From a virus, in IMG/VR virus record IMGVR_UViG_3300017963_000517, positions 1-35,537 of that record: a stretch of 35,537 nucleotides of DNA; one strand, given 5' to 3'. This document shows positions 23,560 to 30,611 of this stretch, one piece after another. Each line of letters starts with the position of its first letter. The first letter of the stretch is position 1. The notes below the pieces were generated by a model. It searched no databases, was not told where the DNA came from, and saw only the letters and a program-made list of their open reading frames with translations. Position numbers and translations under genes: made by a program.

Positions 23560-23663
23560 GGGCAACAAAAAAAGGAGCGAAGTGTAAGCCGATAAATCGG
23601 GTGTGAGCCTCACACTTGCTCCTTAAATTGCTGTCCTTTGGGGAGCTACCCCTCAGTAAGCCC
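23560..23663 (-). promoter_or_regulatory. Structured RNA leader E2 before a secreted head-cluster gene
   Basis: Second copy of the element before the capsid gene. On the - strand: GGGCTTACT; hairpin GGGG-TAGCT-CCCC; AGGACAGCAA; stem AAGGAGC/GCTCCTT extended by AAGTGT/ACACTT; inner hairpin GTGTGA-GGC-TCACAC or CCGAT/ATCGG; seven U; GTTGCCC. The flanking blocks are nearly identical to E1 while the stems differ but keep pairing, as expected for a selected RNA fold. AAGTGT can pair either with the outer ACACTT or, shifted, within the inner hairpin, so two mutually exclusive folds exist. It ends 10 bases before the ribosome site of the 249-residue gene. Confidence 0.65.
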
Positions 23664-23673
23664 AAGTTTTATT

Positions 23674-23943
23674 TTATTCTAAACCCTTCTTTAAAAGATC
23701 TTCTTCTTCCTGTTCTTTCCCTTTTGAAGACACTCCCGCAAGCGATTGAACAACCTCCAAAAGAGTATCTTCGGCAAAAATACCGCATTTATGTAAAATT
23801 GCTGTTCCCACGTTGTTTTCGGATACCTGGACCTTGTTATCAGGGTCAAGCATACATCCAAAATGACACGTGGTTAAAATATCAGCCAACACCTCAAGGC
23901 CGATGGGAGAATTTAAAAAAACTGTTCGGTATTTATCTTTCAC
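23674..23943 (-). CDS. Bbp19-like small head protein, 89 aa
   Basis: GTG start overlapping the portal stop as GTGA. The chain YRTVFLNSPIGLEVLADILTTCHFG resembles the Bbp19-type phage domain (F...G..VL.dL), and the end is acidic/lysine-rich (GKEQEEEDLLKKG). In BPP-1-type phages a gene of this kind lies between portal and capsid cluster. Its function is unknown. The match is by motif and gene order. Confidence 0.6.
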   Translation of the reverse strand: MKDKYRTVFLNSPIGLEVLADILTTCHFGCMLDPDNKVQVSENNVGTAILHKCGIFAEDTLLEVVQSLAGVSSKGKEQEEEDLLKKGLE

Positions 23944-25655
23944 TCTTCTTTATATCCCATCATTTCACCGAGCGGGCTATCAGGGGAAACCTCTTTTCCA
24001 GCAGCCGGGGCCGATCTTGCGGCTTTTTCCGCGATAGCAATTTCCTCCATTAACTCTTGTTTTTGTTGTCTCAACTGTCTAATCTTTTTAATCTTATTCG
24101 GTGAATTCATGGCCTTCTGTGGAAATCCCCTGGAAATCAGAAGTTCTTTGCCAGCCTCATCAGGATTGATAAGATCAAGAATTTCTGGAAATATCTCGGA
24201 TATCCCGCCAATTGCATCAAGCCCCTGAGTAATACCCTGAGACTTAAAAAGTTTTTTCTGAGCCTGTGCCAGCGGTCCTAAATATTCGGTTTCGATATCG
24301 CCCCCGGCAAGATCAAGTAGAATGTCCGGCGGTCTTGGAATTCTTTTTGCTCTATACTCAATGTGAAACACTTTGTCATGTGCAGGATTTAAGAACTCTG
24401 TTTCAAACTTTCCTATTCTTAATCCTAAGATCGCGGCTTTTTCTCCGCCCATCTCGATAACCTGGGTTGCTGTAAGCTCCACTTTCTGAGCAACAGCTTG
24501 TGACAGCATAAGAAAGAAGTCCACATGAAAATGATCCTTGATCGCGTCTCGATATCTGTCCTGCATCTCTATCCCATACGGAAGTTGAATACCGGTAACA
24601 AGCGGTTTTGGAGCTCGGTCCATGGTTTTAACCCATGTCCAGCCTTTAGGTCCGATATTGACTTGCCCTCTCAAATCTGAAGTGCCGACCATTGGAGGCT
24701 CAACCATTTTGTGTCCGGCTATTAAATTCGTCCTTCCGGCCTGATTTGCTGTCATTACATCAATAAATGCATCCCAGGCAGGAGATCGACCATACCACTC
24801 ATCATTATTTTTTCGCCAGCGCCAGGTTAAAAATGCACTGTCATCAAATCCGGATTCAAGTAAAAGTTTATTTCCCGGCTTTAAAACCCAGATAGAAGCA
24901 TAAGGTTTATTTTTCTTGTTCAGTTTTTGAACATCATAATCTTCTCTGGGATAACACGCATGAACAACCTCCATTTCCTGATGCATGTTTTTGTCGTACT
25001 TGTCTTTAAAATTCGTATCTGCCTCTTTCATGGTTTCAAATCCGAATTTTTCTTTTAACTGTTTCAGGGTAAGTTTATAGTCTCGATAATGGGTGTCCAC
25101 TTCGCCAAAATAATTCTCAGCAACATAGCACTCTCTGAAATGCGGGACCCTGAAAATAACGCGAGAATTTTTAATGTCCTCTTCAATGTTTACGGTAACG
25201 GTTCCGACAGTCACGGCATCCCTTACGATCTCGGGGGCTATGTCGTATAAATTAGAGGCCATCAGTGCCGAATACATAGCCTCTTCAGCGTCTTCAAGCC
25301 ATGCCTTGATCTCGGGTATGGAATCAACTCTTTTACCGCTCCATTGCCTCATCCCCGAATATCTGGGAAATACCATTCTCTGAGGTAGGGTATAGGCAAA
25401 CCACCTGAAAGACTTTGAAATCGTGTATCCGGTAAAACCATCGGTCAGAAGATTCGCAGCGCCCAGGGCAGTACCATCATATACTTGAGTGCCCGTTTTT
25501 TGGCCTTTCGCCTGAGTACCGTCCTTAACCTTTCTTCTGCCATGATAAATATAAGTCAGAATATCATCAATCATGCCCTCAAACGGACGGCGGATTTCCT
25601 GAAGCACCTTTAGAGTGTTGTTGATGTCTTTTACTTTGTCTTCGTCTGACCTCAT
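23940..25655 (-). CDS. Portal protein (head-tail connector type)
   Basis: A 571-residue protein of the podovirus head-to-tail connector family (PF12236-like). Indicators are the N-terminal RRPFEGMIDDILTYIYHGRR, YDGTALGAANLLTDGFTGY near 70-88, LTWRWRKNNDEWYGRSPAWDA near 273-293, and MTANQAGRTNLIAGHKMVEPP near 299-319. Length agrees with portals of epsilon15-like phages. Twelve copies should form the ring through which DNA enters. The C-terminus has a coiled coil (LRQQKQELMEEIAIAEKAARS). It follows the large terminase after one 71-residue gene. Confidence 0.83.
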   Translation of the reverse strand: MRSDEDKVKDINNTLKVLQEIRRPFEGMIDDILTYIYHGRRKVKDGTQAKGQKTGTQVYDGTALGAANLLTDGFTGYTISKSFRWFAYTLPQRMVFPRYSGMRQWSGKRVDSIPEIKAWLEDAEEAMYSALMASNLYDIAPEIVRDAVTVGTVTVNIEEDIKNSRVIFRVPHFRECYVAENYFGEVDTHYRDYKLTLKQLKEKFGFETMKEADTNFKDKYDKNMHQEMEVVHACYPREDYDVQKLNKKNKPYASIWVLKPGNKLLLESGFDDSAFLTWRWRKNNDEWYGRSPAWDAFIDVMTANQAGRTNLIAGHKMVEPPMVGTSDLRGQVNIGPKGWTWVKTMDRAPKPLVTGIQLPYGIEMQDRYRDAIKDHFHVDFFLMLSQAVAQKVELTATQVIEMGGEKAAILGLRIGKFETEFLNPAHDKVFHIEYRAKRIPRPPDILLDLAGGDIETEYLGPLAQAQKKLFKSQGITQGLDAIGGISEIFPEILDLINPDEAGKELLISRGFPQKAMNSPNKIKKIRQLRQQKQELMEEIAIAEKAARSAPAAGKEVSPDSPLGEMMGYKEE

Positions 25656-25658
25656 GGT

Positions 25659-25874
25659 TTAACCCAAAATCGTTTTGTAAACATTCGGGCTTGTCATAAC
25701 GCCCCCGGGACCGGTCAAAATCGTGGAAGCCCGACCCCTTCTTTTCCTCAAAGCATCGGCCTCTCTTGCAGCTGCCTCCTTAACCTCTTCCGAATCGTCC
25801 GTTACAGGTTCCGACTCTGGCATTACTTTTGTCGGGCTTTTCGGTTTTCTAAATAAATTCGTAAAAGCAGACAT
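25659..25874 (-). CDS. Small conserved phage protein before portal, 71 aa
   Basis: Coded between terminase and portal. The product is Pro/Glu-rich and disordered at first (KPKSPTKVMPESEPVTDD), then has KEAAAREADALRKRRGRASTILTGPGGV and ends KTILG. The block RRGRASTILTG...K(T)xLG recurs in small proteins at this spot in many podoviruses. Function unknown, perhaps packaging or head related. AATGGAGG is the ribosome site. Confidence 0.65.
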   Translation of the reverse strand: MSAFTNLFRKPKSPTKVMPESEPVTDDSEEVKEAAAREADALRKRRGRASTILTGPGGVMTSPNVYKTILG

Positions 25875-27404
25875 CTAAGCCTCCATTCCATATTTTAAAG
25901 GATCGTATGAACCGTCCTCTTCTTTGTTCATACCAAACTTCATAGGGTCATAAGGATTGCCCGGGATAAGAATCTTCTGTTGCATAATTTCTATCGGCAT
26001 TTGTATGGCAATGTCTATACCTGATCTTACATAATATCTTGTGCAATCCATCAAATGATCGTTTTCCTTGACTACCTTGCCGTTTTTATCCCTGCGATAT
26101 AACCTGAATTCCTCAAACCATGGAGCGCAAGACCTGAAAACTTTTAATTTTCCGGTTGAAAGAGCGACAAAAACATCAAATATACCAGCCTCCCTTGCGT
26201 TATCAGCAGGAGAAAGCTCTAAACCAAGATCAACGTATTCGTCCATTAGTTTTTCGCCGTCTCTCTGACTTGAAGCCCTCGCCCCTGGATCTGCAACCCC
26301 TGGTATCCATTTCCCCCTTGATTTTATGGCCTGAACATGAACCGGTGGCTCAGACAGGCCTTTTTTATAGACAGAATATATATAAGATGTGCCGGTATCC
26401 CGGTCTGTAGCCCCCCACGCTGCGGCTGTGCAGTTCCAGCCCACATCAAAACCATACGCCCTTGACCAATATGGAGGTATTGGAAAATCATCAATCACAA
26501 TATAATCTTCAAGAAGCGGATATATAGCCCCCGACCCCAACTGAGGTATGCCTTTAGATCTTGCATCCCTTTGGTGCGGAGGCAAACTGGCCCATCGTTC
26601 CTTCTTTTCTTTTTCCGAAAGATGAGGCGCATCATCCCAAGTCGCTTGAATTACAAATCTCATAACCTGATCATGCGGTCCTGGAAGTTTTCCATCGGGC
26701 ATGAACTTCTTGACAACCTCGGACACCCCCTGCAGAGGGGTAAAAGTCAACATAATCATACCGCCAGTTGTCATAATGCGGATCAGGCATTCATTATAAA
26801 CATCGTCCGGAGGCTCCTCATCCAGCAAGATCACATCCTGCTCAACACCTTCAAATGCCTTCCTGCCCTGCTCGTATGACTTAAAACCTAAGACAGAAAC
26901 CCCACCGGTAACATGCTGGATAAAAACTGTTTCTATGGCATCAGGAATCCCCCCAGCCTTGCGCTTATAATCCAAAATACAATCATGGGGAATCAAACCC
27001 GTACCAATATCAGAAATCGGTCCCAATAATTTGTGTTGCAGAATATCTCTTGTGGTCTGATTCGTGGTGCCTGAAGCCCAGGCCTTTATTGGACCGGTAA
27101 ATCTATACCCTTCCCACCAATCAGGATAAATGCCCGTTAAATGACAGGTCAGCTCATAACCCCCCATTCCTTCGGTTTTCCCAATCCGATTCGCAGCCAT
27201 GGCGCCGCGCTCACGAAATTTCTTACCCGCTCGAAAAAATTCCATGTGTTTCGGATAATTATGCCGCGACAACGGACCTGTCTCTGGATAAAAAGATTCT
27301 ATCTTCTTATGCTCATATCGCCGTACGCGCTCTTTTAAACGAATATATAAGAGTTCTTTTTCCCTGCGGCTTAATTTTGACAGGTCTGGCTTTGCTTCCA
27401 GCAT
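25875..27404 (-). CDS. terL: Terminase large subunit
   Basis: DNA-packaging motor ATPase and nuclease of 509 residues. The ATPase part has a Walker-A-like AANRIGKTEG at 70-79 (GKT at 75-77), Walker B VILLDEEPP at 191-199, and the coupling motif TFTPLQG at 220-226. The nuclease part has its first acidic residue at D320 in YGFDVGWNCTAAAW and another likely in WIPGVADPGARAS near 372-384. It docks on the portal encoded two genes downstream and works with the small subunit encoded at about 31.3 kb. It overlaps the sigma-factor gene by 34 bases, an unusual coupling. Confidence 0.88.
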   Translation of the reverse strand: MLEAKPDLSKLSRREKELLYIRLKERVRRYEHKKIESFYPETGPLSRHNYPKHMEFFRAGKKFRERGAMAANRIGKTEGMGGYELTCHLTGIYPDWWEGYRFTGPIKAWASGTTNQTTRDILQHKLLGPISDIGTGLIPHDCILDYKRKAGGIPDAIETVFIQHVTGGVSVLGFKSYEQGRKAFEGVEQDVILLDEEPPDDVYNECLIRIMTTGGMIMLTFTPLQGVSEVVKKFMPDGKLPGPHDQVMRFVIQATWDDAPHLSEKEKKERWASLPPHQRDARSKGIPQLGSGAIYPLLEDYIVIDDFPIPPYWSRAYGFDVGWNCTAAAWGATDRDTGTSYIYSVYKKGLSEPPVHVQAIKSRGKWIPGVADPGARASSQRDGEKLMDEYVDLGLELSPADNAREAGIFDVFVALSTGKLKVFRSCAPWFEEFRLYRRDKNGKVVKENDHLMDCTRYYVRSGIDIAIQMPIEIMQQKILIPGNPYDPMKFGMNKEEDGSYDPLKYGMEA

Positions 27405-27964
27405 TTTTTAAACGCCTTTCTAACCTTTCTCGATACCGAAAGAATTATCTGAGATACTCGAGTATAAGAAATTCCCTTCATGTCGCCAATCTCGCGCAAA
27501 GTATAACCATCCCAGAAATACAGCTTTAATATCTCAATAGTATCTTCTCGGCATTTTAAAGTGTTTATATGTGCAAAGATTTTTTGAACCAAATCCTTAT
27601 TACAAACCTTGCCTTCAGTGCCATTCACAGAATAGGCCAATGAATTTTCAAAAGAATTAAAGTTTTCGGGGTTCGAAAAATTCACTTTTAATAAAGCTGC
27701 TTTATCAGTACAATTCCTCGGCGTTCCAGAAACCATTCTGAGATGGTCCAGAACACCCCCGCGAATCTTTATTCCAGCAAACGTCCCAATAGTAGCCCCC
27801 ATGGATTCATCATAATTATCAATCGCCCTTATCAAAGATTCAACAGCAGCAGATTCACAATCGTTGCGAGTCCAAGAATCGTTTATATTTCTATTCGTAC
27901 ATATCTTCCCGGCAATAGACTTCGCAAAAGATGTATAATTCAAAACTGTTTCGTTTCTATTCAT
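27371..27964 (-). CDS. Phage-encoded sigma-70-family factor
   Basis: A 197-residue protein with sigma region 2 at about 8-80 (AAVESLIRAIDNYDESMGATIGT, then FAGIKIRGGVLDHLRMVSG, close to the FliA/WhiG pattern of KIRGxxLDxLR) and region 4 at about 124-187 (ILKLYFWDGYTLREIGDMKG, YTRVSQIILSVSRKVRKAF, a helix-turn-helix). Region 3 appears short. It should direct host RNA polymerase to chosen phage promoters, probably late ones. It sits inside the packaging operon and its 3' end overlaps the terminase gene. Which promoters it uses is not evident. Confidence 0.78.
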   Translation of the reverse strand: MNRNETVLNYTSFAKSIAGKICTNRNINDSWTRNDCESAAVESLIRAIDNYDESMGATIGTFAGIKIRGGVLDHLRMVSGTPRNCTDKAALLKVNFSNPENFNSFENSLAYSVNGTEGKVCNKDLVQKIFAHINTLKCREDTIEILKLYFWDGYTLREIGDMKGISYTRVSQIILSVSRKVRKAFKKCWKQSQTCQN

Positions 27965-28300
27965 CTACCTAAAGCTATAATAACTTAAAGTGCCGGCCAA
28001 CCTGCTACCAACAACTATCTCACCGCTGCCAAGGTTTGAAACCTCAACATAAAGGCCGGTATTGTTAAATCGCGCAAACTGAAGCACAATTCCGTTGAGG
28101 CCCAAAGCAATCGCATCATACGTCTGAGAAGGAATAACCCTTGCTGTTGCGGTCTTGCTATCATCAGCCTCATTGTAACACGCAACAGTTGGGTTGTTTG
28201 TGCCATCCGACCCTATAATAATATCCATTAAAAAATTAGGCCCGCTATGGATAAGCGTGCTCTCGGTTATCCTTGTTGGAATTACGAATATATTGTCCAT
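27965..28300 (-). CDS. Hypothetical beta-rich protein, 111 aa
   Basis: Likely start ATG 28300 behind AAAGGGG; an earlier in-frame start lacks a site. The sequence is beta-rich, with ITESTLIHSGPNFLMDIIIG, NPTVACYNEADDSK and GLYVEVSNLGSGEIVVGSR. The pattern resembles small head or trimer proteins that occur between adhesin and packaging genes; a firm family cannot be assigned. It lies just after the DUF1566 protein gene and its stop touches the sigma gene start. Confidence 0.55.
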   Translation of the reverse strand: MDNIFVIPTRITESTLIHSGPNFLMDIIIGSDGTNNPTVACYNEADDSKTATARVIPSQTYDAIALGLNGIVLQFARFNNTGLYVEVSNLGSGEIVVGSRLAGTLSYYSFR

Positions 28301-28335
28301 TTTATACCCCTTTATCACTCAAATGCCCGAATAAC

Positions 28336-29208
28336 CTATCCTCGGACGAACCGCACATAATACTTGCGCGTCTGCTTATTGCGGTTGTACACGAGCCCAT
28401 TGCCGAAGTACACGTTGAACGCGTAGGCGCTATTGCACGGATGCGTAGACGCGGTCCAATGATAGACATTGGGTGTTGACGGAAATGCGGTGGTGTCGAT
28501 GGCCGGGTTGCAGTTGCCCAGGTTGATAAGTTTTGTCAATTCAAAATAATTAGGAATCCGCCAGTCCGTGTATCCGCCCAGGGAATTGGTGTTGGCCTGG
28601 TCCAGGGCATCCCAGATCAGGTCGTCTACCGTGGCGATGGTGACCGTGTCGCCGGCCGCCTCGTCGGTCAGCGCCTCCACCGTTACCAGGTTGTTGGCCG
28701 TGATGGATGAAACCGTGTACGTACCGTCATTGTCGTCCGTGCCCGTGACCGTGAATTTGCGCCCGGCGCATAAGGCATCCGTGTCGAAATCCCCGGCAAC
28801 CGAGTTGATGGTTTTGGTACCGGCCGTGAAGCTGATATCCGTCTTTTCGGATAGAGTCCACTGCTCCCAAAACAGCTTGCCGGCCGTTGCCGGTCCGATG
28901 TCCGCCGTGGGCACGTACCGCGCCCACATGAGCCCGGTGCGGGCGTCCCGCACGCAGTTGTTGCTCAGGGCATGGGTCTTGCCGTTGATGGTGATATTCG
29001 TGGTGCCGCTGTACTGCCCGGTGCTGTAGATTACATACCTTCTCGGCAGCCCTTTCTCTAAATCACCGTCGTCACCTGTGGTATAGCTTGTCGTTTGTCC
29101 GGTTTTTAGGGGGTGTGACGTTTTCCCTGAGGGCCGCAAGATACCAGCATAGGCAACCGTCACAATTAAAAAAATTGAAATAAATATTATAGATAGTCGC
29201 TTTTTCAT
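28336..29208 (-). CDS. Secreted DUF1566 (Lcl C-terminal, C-type-lectin-fold) adhesin-like protein
   Basis: A 290-residue product with signal peptide MKKRLSIIFISIFLIVTVAYA. The DUF1566/PF07603 pattern is split: DARTGLMWARYV near 88-99 and then DLIWDALDQANTNSLGGYTDWRIPNYFEL near 195-223, HWTAST near 248 and a final YYVRFVRG. Between them (about 128-190) is an inserted small beta domain (FTVTGTDDNDGTYTVSSI) widespread in phages. The C-terminal FNVYFGNGLVYNRNKQTRK is where DUF1566 proteins diversified by retroelements vary, but no template repeat or reverse transcriptase is seen. Large parts are distinctly GC-richer than the neighbours, so acquisition or exchange is likely. Coupled ATGA to the upstream secreted gene. 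Confidence 0.75.
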   Translation of the reverse strand: MKKRLSIIFISIFLIVTVAYAGILRPSGKTSHPLKTGQTTSYTTGDDGDLEKGLPRRYVIYSTGQYSGTTNITINGKTHALSNNCVRDARTGLMWARYVPTADIGPATAGKLFWEQWTLSEKTDISFTAGTKTINSVAGDFDTDALCAGRKFTVTGTDDNDGTYTVSSITANNLVTVEALTDEAAGDTVTIATVDDLIWDALDQANTNSLGGYTDWRIPNYFELTKLINLGNCNPAIDTTAFPSTPNVYHWTASTHPCNSAYAFNVYFGNGLVYNRNKQTRKYYVRFVRG

Positions 29209-29534
29209 TTAACCGCCTTTTGCTCTATAACAACCGGAGGCCTGTTGTCTGTATAGTGATTAATATTCCTTTCCGATTTTAAAACATTTTTTGAGTCATA
29301 CACTTTTTGATTTATTTTTTTAATTTCCCCGGCGGGATAATACTCATGGGTTTCAACACGTTTACTCACTTGCTTTCCTTCTTCGTTCTTTACAATCTCA
29401 GACCAAACCTTGATACGACCATTCAGACCTTTTTGAACACTTATAATTGAGTCGTTTTCCCAGACACAATTCCACTCAGCGCTTAAAGAAAGCGGACATA
29501 AAACAAAAATCAAAATTAGTATTACTTTTTTCAT
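29205..29534 (-). CDS. Small secreted protein, 109 aa
   Basis: ATG 29534 begins a signal peptide MKKVILILIFVLCPLSLSA, with the mature chain starting EWNCVW. The rest is charged with a GRIKVWSEIVKNEEGKQVSKRV segment and EYYPAGEIKKINQKVYDSKNV, beta-hairpin-like. It overlaps genes on both sides by 4 bases and is therefore co-translated with the DUF1566 protein and with the coiled-coil membrane protein. No family recognised; a periplasmic chaperone or anchor for the DUF1566 protein is a guess. Confidence 0.55.
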   Translation of the reverse strand: MKKVILILIFVLCPLSLSAEWNCVWENDSIISVQKGLNGRIKVWSEIVKNEEGKQVSKRVETHEYYPAGEIKKINQKVYDSKNVLKSERNINHYTDNRPPVVIEQKAVK

Positions 29535-30184
29535 ATCAACCAAAATCCCATGTGGCTTAAAGTTGTTAAAATTAAAATGTATATAATCGTGGCGCTTAGC
29601 CTTTTCTCCTTGGCCCAAACAGCTGCAACAGAACCAAGCCTTTCATTTATGTTCTTTTTATATTCTTCCCTTATTCTAAAAATTTCAGCTTCGTATCGTC
29701 GTTTTAATGCCTCTTTTGAAGTTTTGGTTGTGGATATCTTGGCTTCATAGGTATTTTTAACTCGTCTTATCTCGTCATCTTTAAGAGACATCTCCCTTTC
29801 AAATCGCAAGCCGTTCTTTTTTATTTCAACATTAAATTTTAACTTGTTTGATTTTAATTTGGAAATAACCCTCTTAGACAAAACCTTTTCGGCACGAATC
29901 CTTCGATCTAAATATTCAATCTCTTTCTTTAAATCCTTGGCCTTCTCTATTAAGGCGTGCTCCTCGACAACCCCCGAAACATCTATATCCTTGGCAACAT
30001 TGCGAACATACCAGGCAATCTGATTGTCGGGCACGGGCTTGCGCTCGTGTACGATCTTTTTATAGCAATGCTCCATTGCCGCTTCGATCTGATGCTGAGA
30101 TAAATTAAACACGGCACCGAGCTCTACCTGTTTATGAATTTCAAGGCTTTTTCCAGCATACCAATCAAGAATTTCTTTCTTCAT
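29531..30184 (-). CDS. Coiled-coil protein with C-terminal membrane anchor, 217 aa
   Basis: The N-terminal ~65 residues look like a small helical domain (ILDWYAGKSLEIHKQVELGA, FNLSQHQIEAAMEHCYKKI). Residues about 75-190 form a long charged coiled coil. One membrane helix lies near 197-215 (SATIIYILILTTLSHMGFWLI). Tail-anchored topology with a cytoplasmic coiled coil is expected. The gene begins the group of two secreted proteins downstream and is preceded by a pair of direct repeats. Function unknown. Confidence 0.55.
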   Translation of the reverse strand: MKKEILDWYAGKSLEIHKQVELGAVFNLSQHQIEAAMEHCYKKIVHERKPVPDNQIAWYVRNVAKDIDVSGVVEEHALIEKAKDLKKEIEYLDRRIRAEKVLSKRVISKLKSNKLKFNVEIKKNGLRFEREMSLKDDEIRRVKNTYEAKISTTKTSKEALKRRYEAEIFRIREEYKKNINERLGSVAAVWAKEKRLSATIIYILILTTLSHMGFWLI

Positions 30185-30192
30185 GCCGCCAT

Positions 30193-30279
30193 TTCCTTCT
30201 CTATATAACCTTTCAGGAATATACTCTTGTGTTTTCCCACGATTTTCCGCACCTATATAACTTTTTGAGAATATACTAC
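30193..30279 (-). repeat. Two ~35-nt direct repeats, 52-nt period
   Basis: On the - strand AGTATATTC-n7-GTTATATAG-n4-GGAAA occurs twice, at about 30279-30245 and 30227-30193, 52 nt apart. The period is not a multiple of three and the repeats lie in the gap before the coiled-coil gene, so DNA-level or RNA-level function is more likely than a repeated peptide. Possible roles are activator or sigma binding, or a promoter pair. The second copy overlaps a potential 19-codon leader frame ending at the downstream ATG. Confidence 0.5.
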
Positions 30280-30282
30280 TCC

Positions 30283-30492
30283 CTAAACATCAATAATTTC
30301 AGCGTTACCCAAGGCATCCATAATCTCATCCAAATCACCACGATCAGCAAAACTACCAACACGCAATACCTTCGAAATACGACGATTACGAACATCATGA
30401 ATACCACGTATCACCTTAAAAACACTCACTTTCTTATCATTCCTCGCAAACTCAAACGCTTCCGTATCAGTACCGCCTAATATGTAAAGCAT
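30283..30492 (-). CDS. Small hypothetical protein, 69 aa
   Basis: ATG 30492 is preceded by a GGGGGG-type ribosome site. The product reads MLYILGGTDTEAFEFARN, then a basic middle (GIHDVRNRRISKVLRVGS) and an acidic end (RGDLDEIMDALGNAEIID). The opening looks like a Rossmann-type beta strand and loop, but the protein is too short to be an enzyme of that class. No family assigned. It lies before the direct repeats at 30.2 kb. Confidence 0.55.
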   Translation of the reverse strand: MLYILGGTDTEAFEFARNDKKVSVFKVIRGIHDVRNRRISKVLRVGSFADRGDLDEIMDALGNAEIIDV

Positions 30493-30611
30493 TGCACCCC
30501 CCTTATAATTCCGGAAATATCGAATGATGGATACAACGATACAGACCCACTGGCCGCTATATGGCCCCCCACCCCCTCGATATTAGGGTCCCATATTGAA
30601 AAGTGTCTCAA
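30477..30611 (-). CDS. Possible 44-aa gene with TTG start
   Basis: A frame starting at TTG 30611, which overlaps the stop of the GIY-YIG-like gene, has an AGAAGGG ribosome site 5 bases before it. It ends at TAG 30479-30477, 16 bases inside the next gene. The product begins RHFSIWDPNIEGVGGHIA and ends SGIIRGVQCFTY. It looks like a compact beta protein and fills a gap otherwise empty. No family or codon statistics support it, so it is only a candidate. Confidence 0.35.
   Translation of the reverse strand: MRHFSIWDPNIEGVGGHIAASGSVSLYPSFDISGIIRGVQCFTY

Noticed and set aside
28336-28480. Complete diversity-generating retroelement
   Set aside because: The DUF1566 3' end looks like a variable region, but no template repeat and no reverse-transcriptase motifs (for example YxDD) were seen in any frame of the window.
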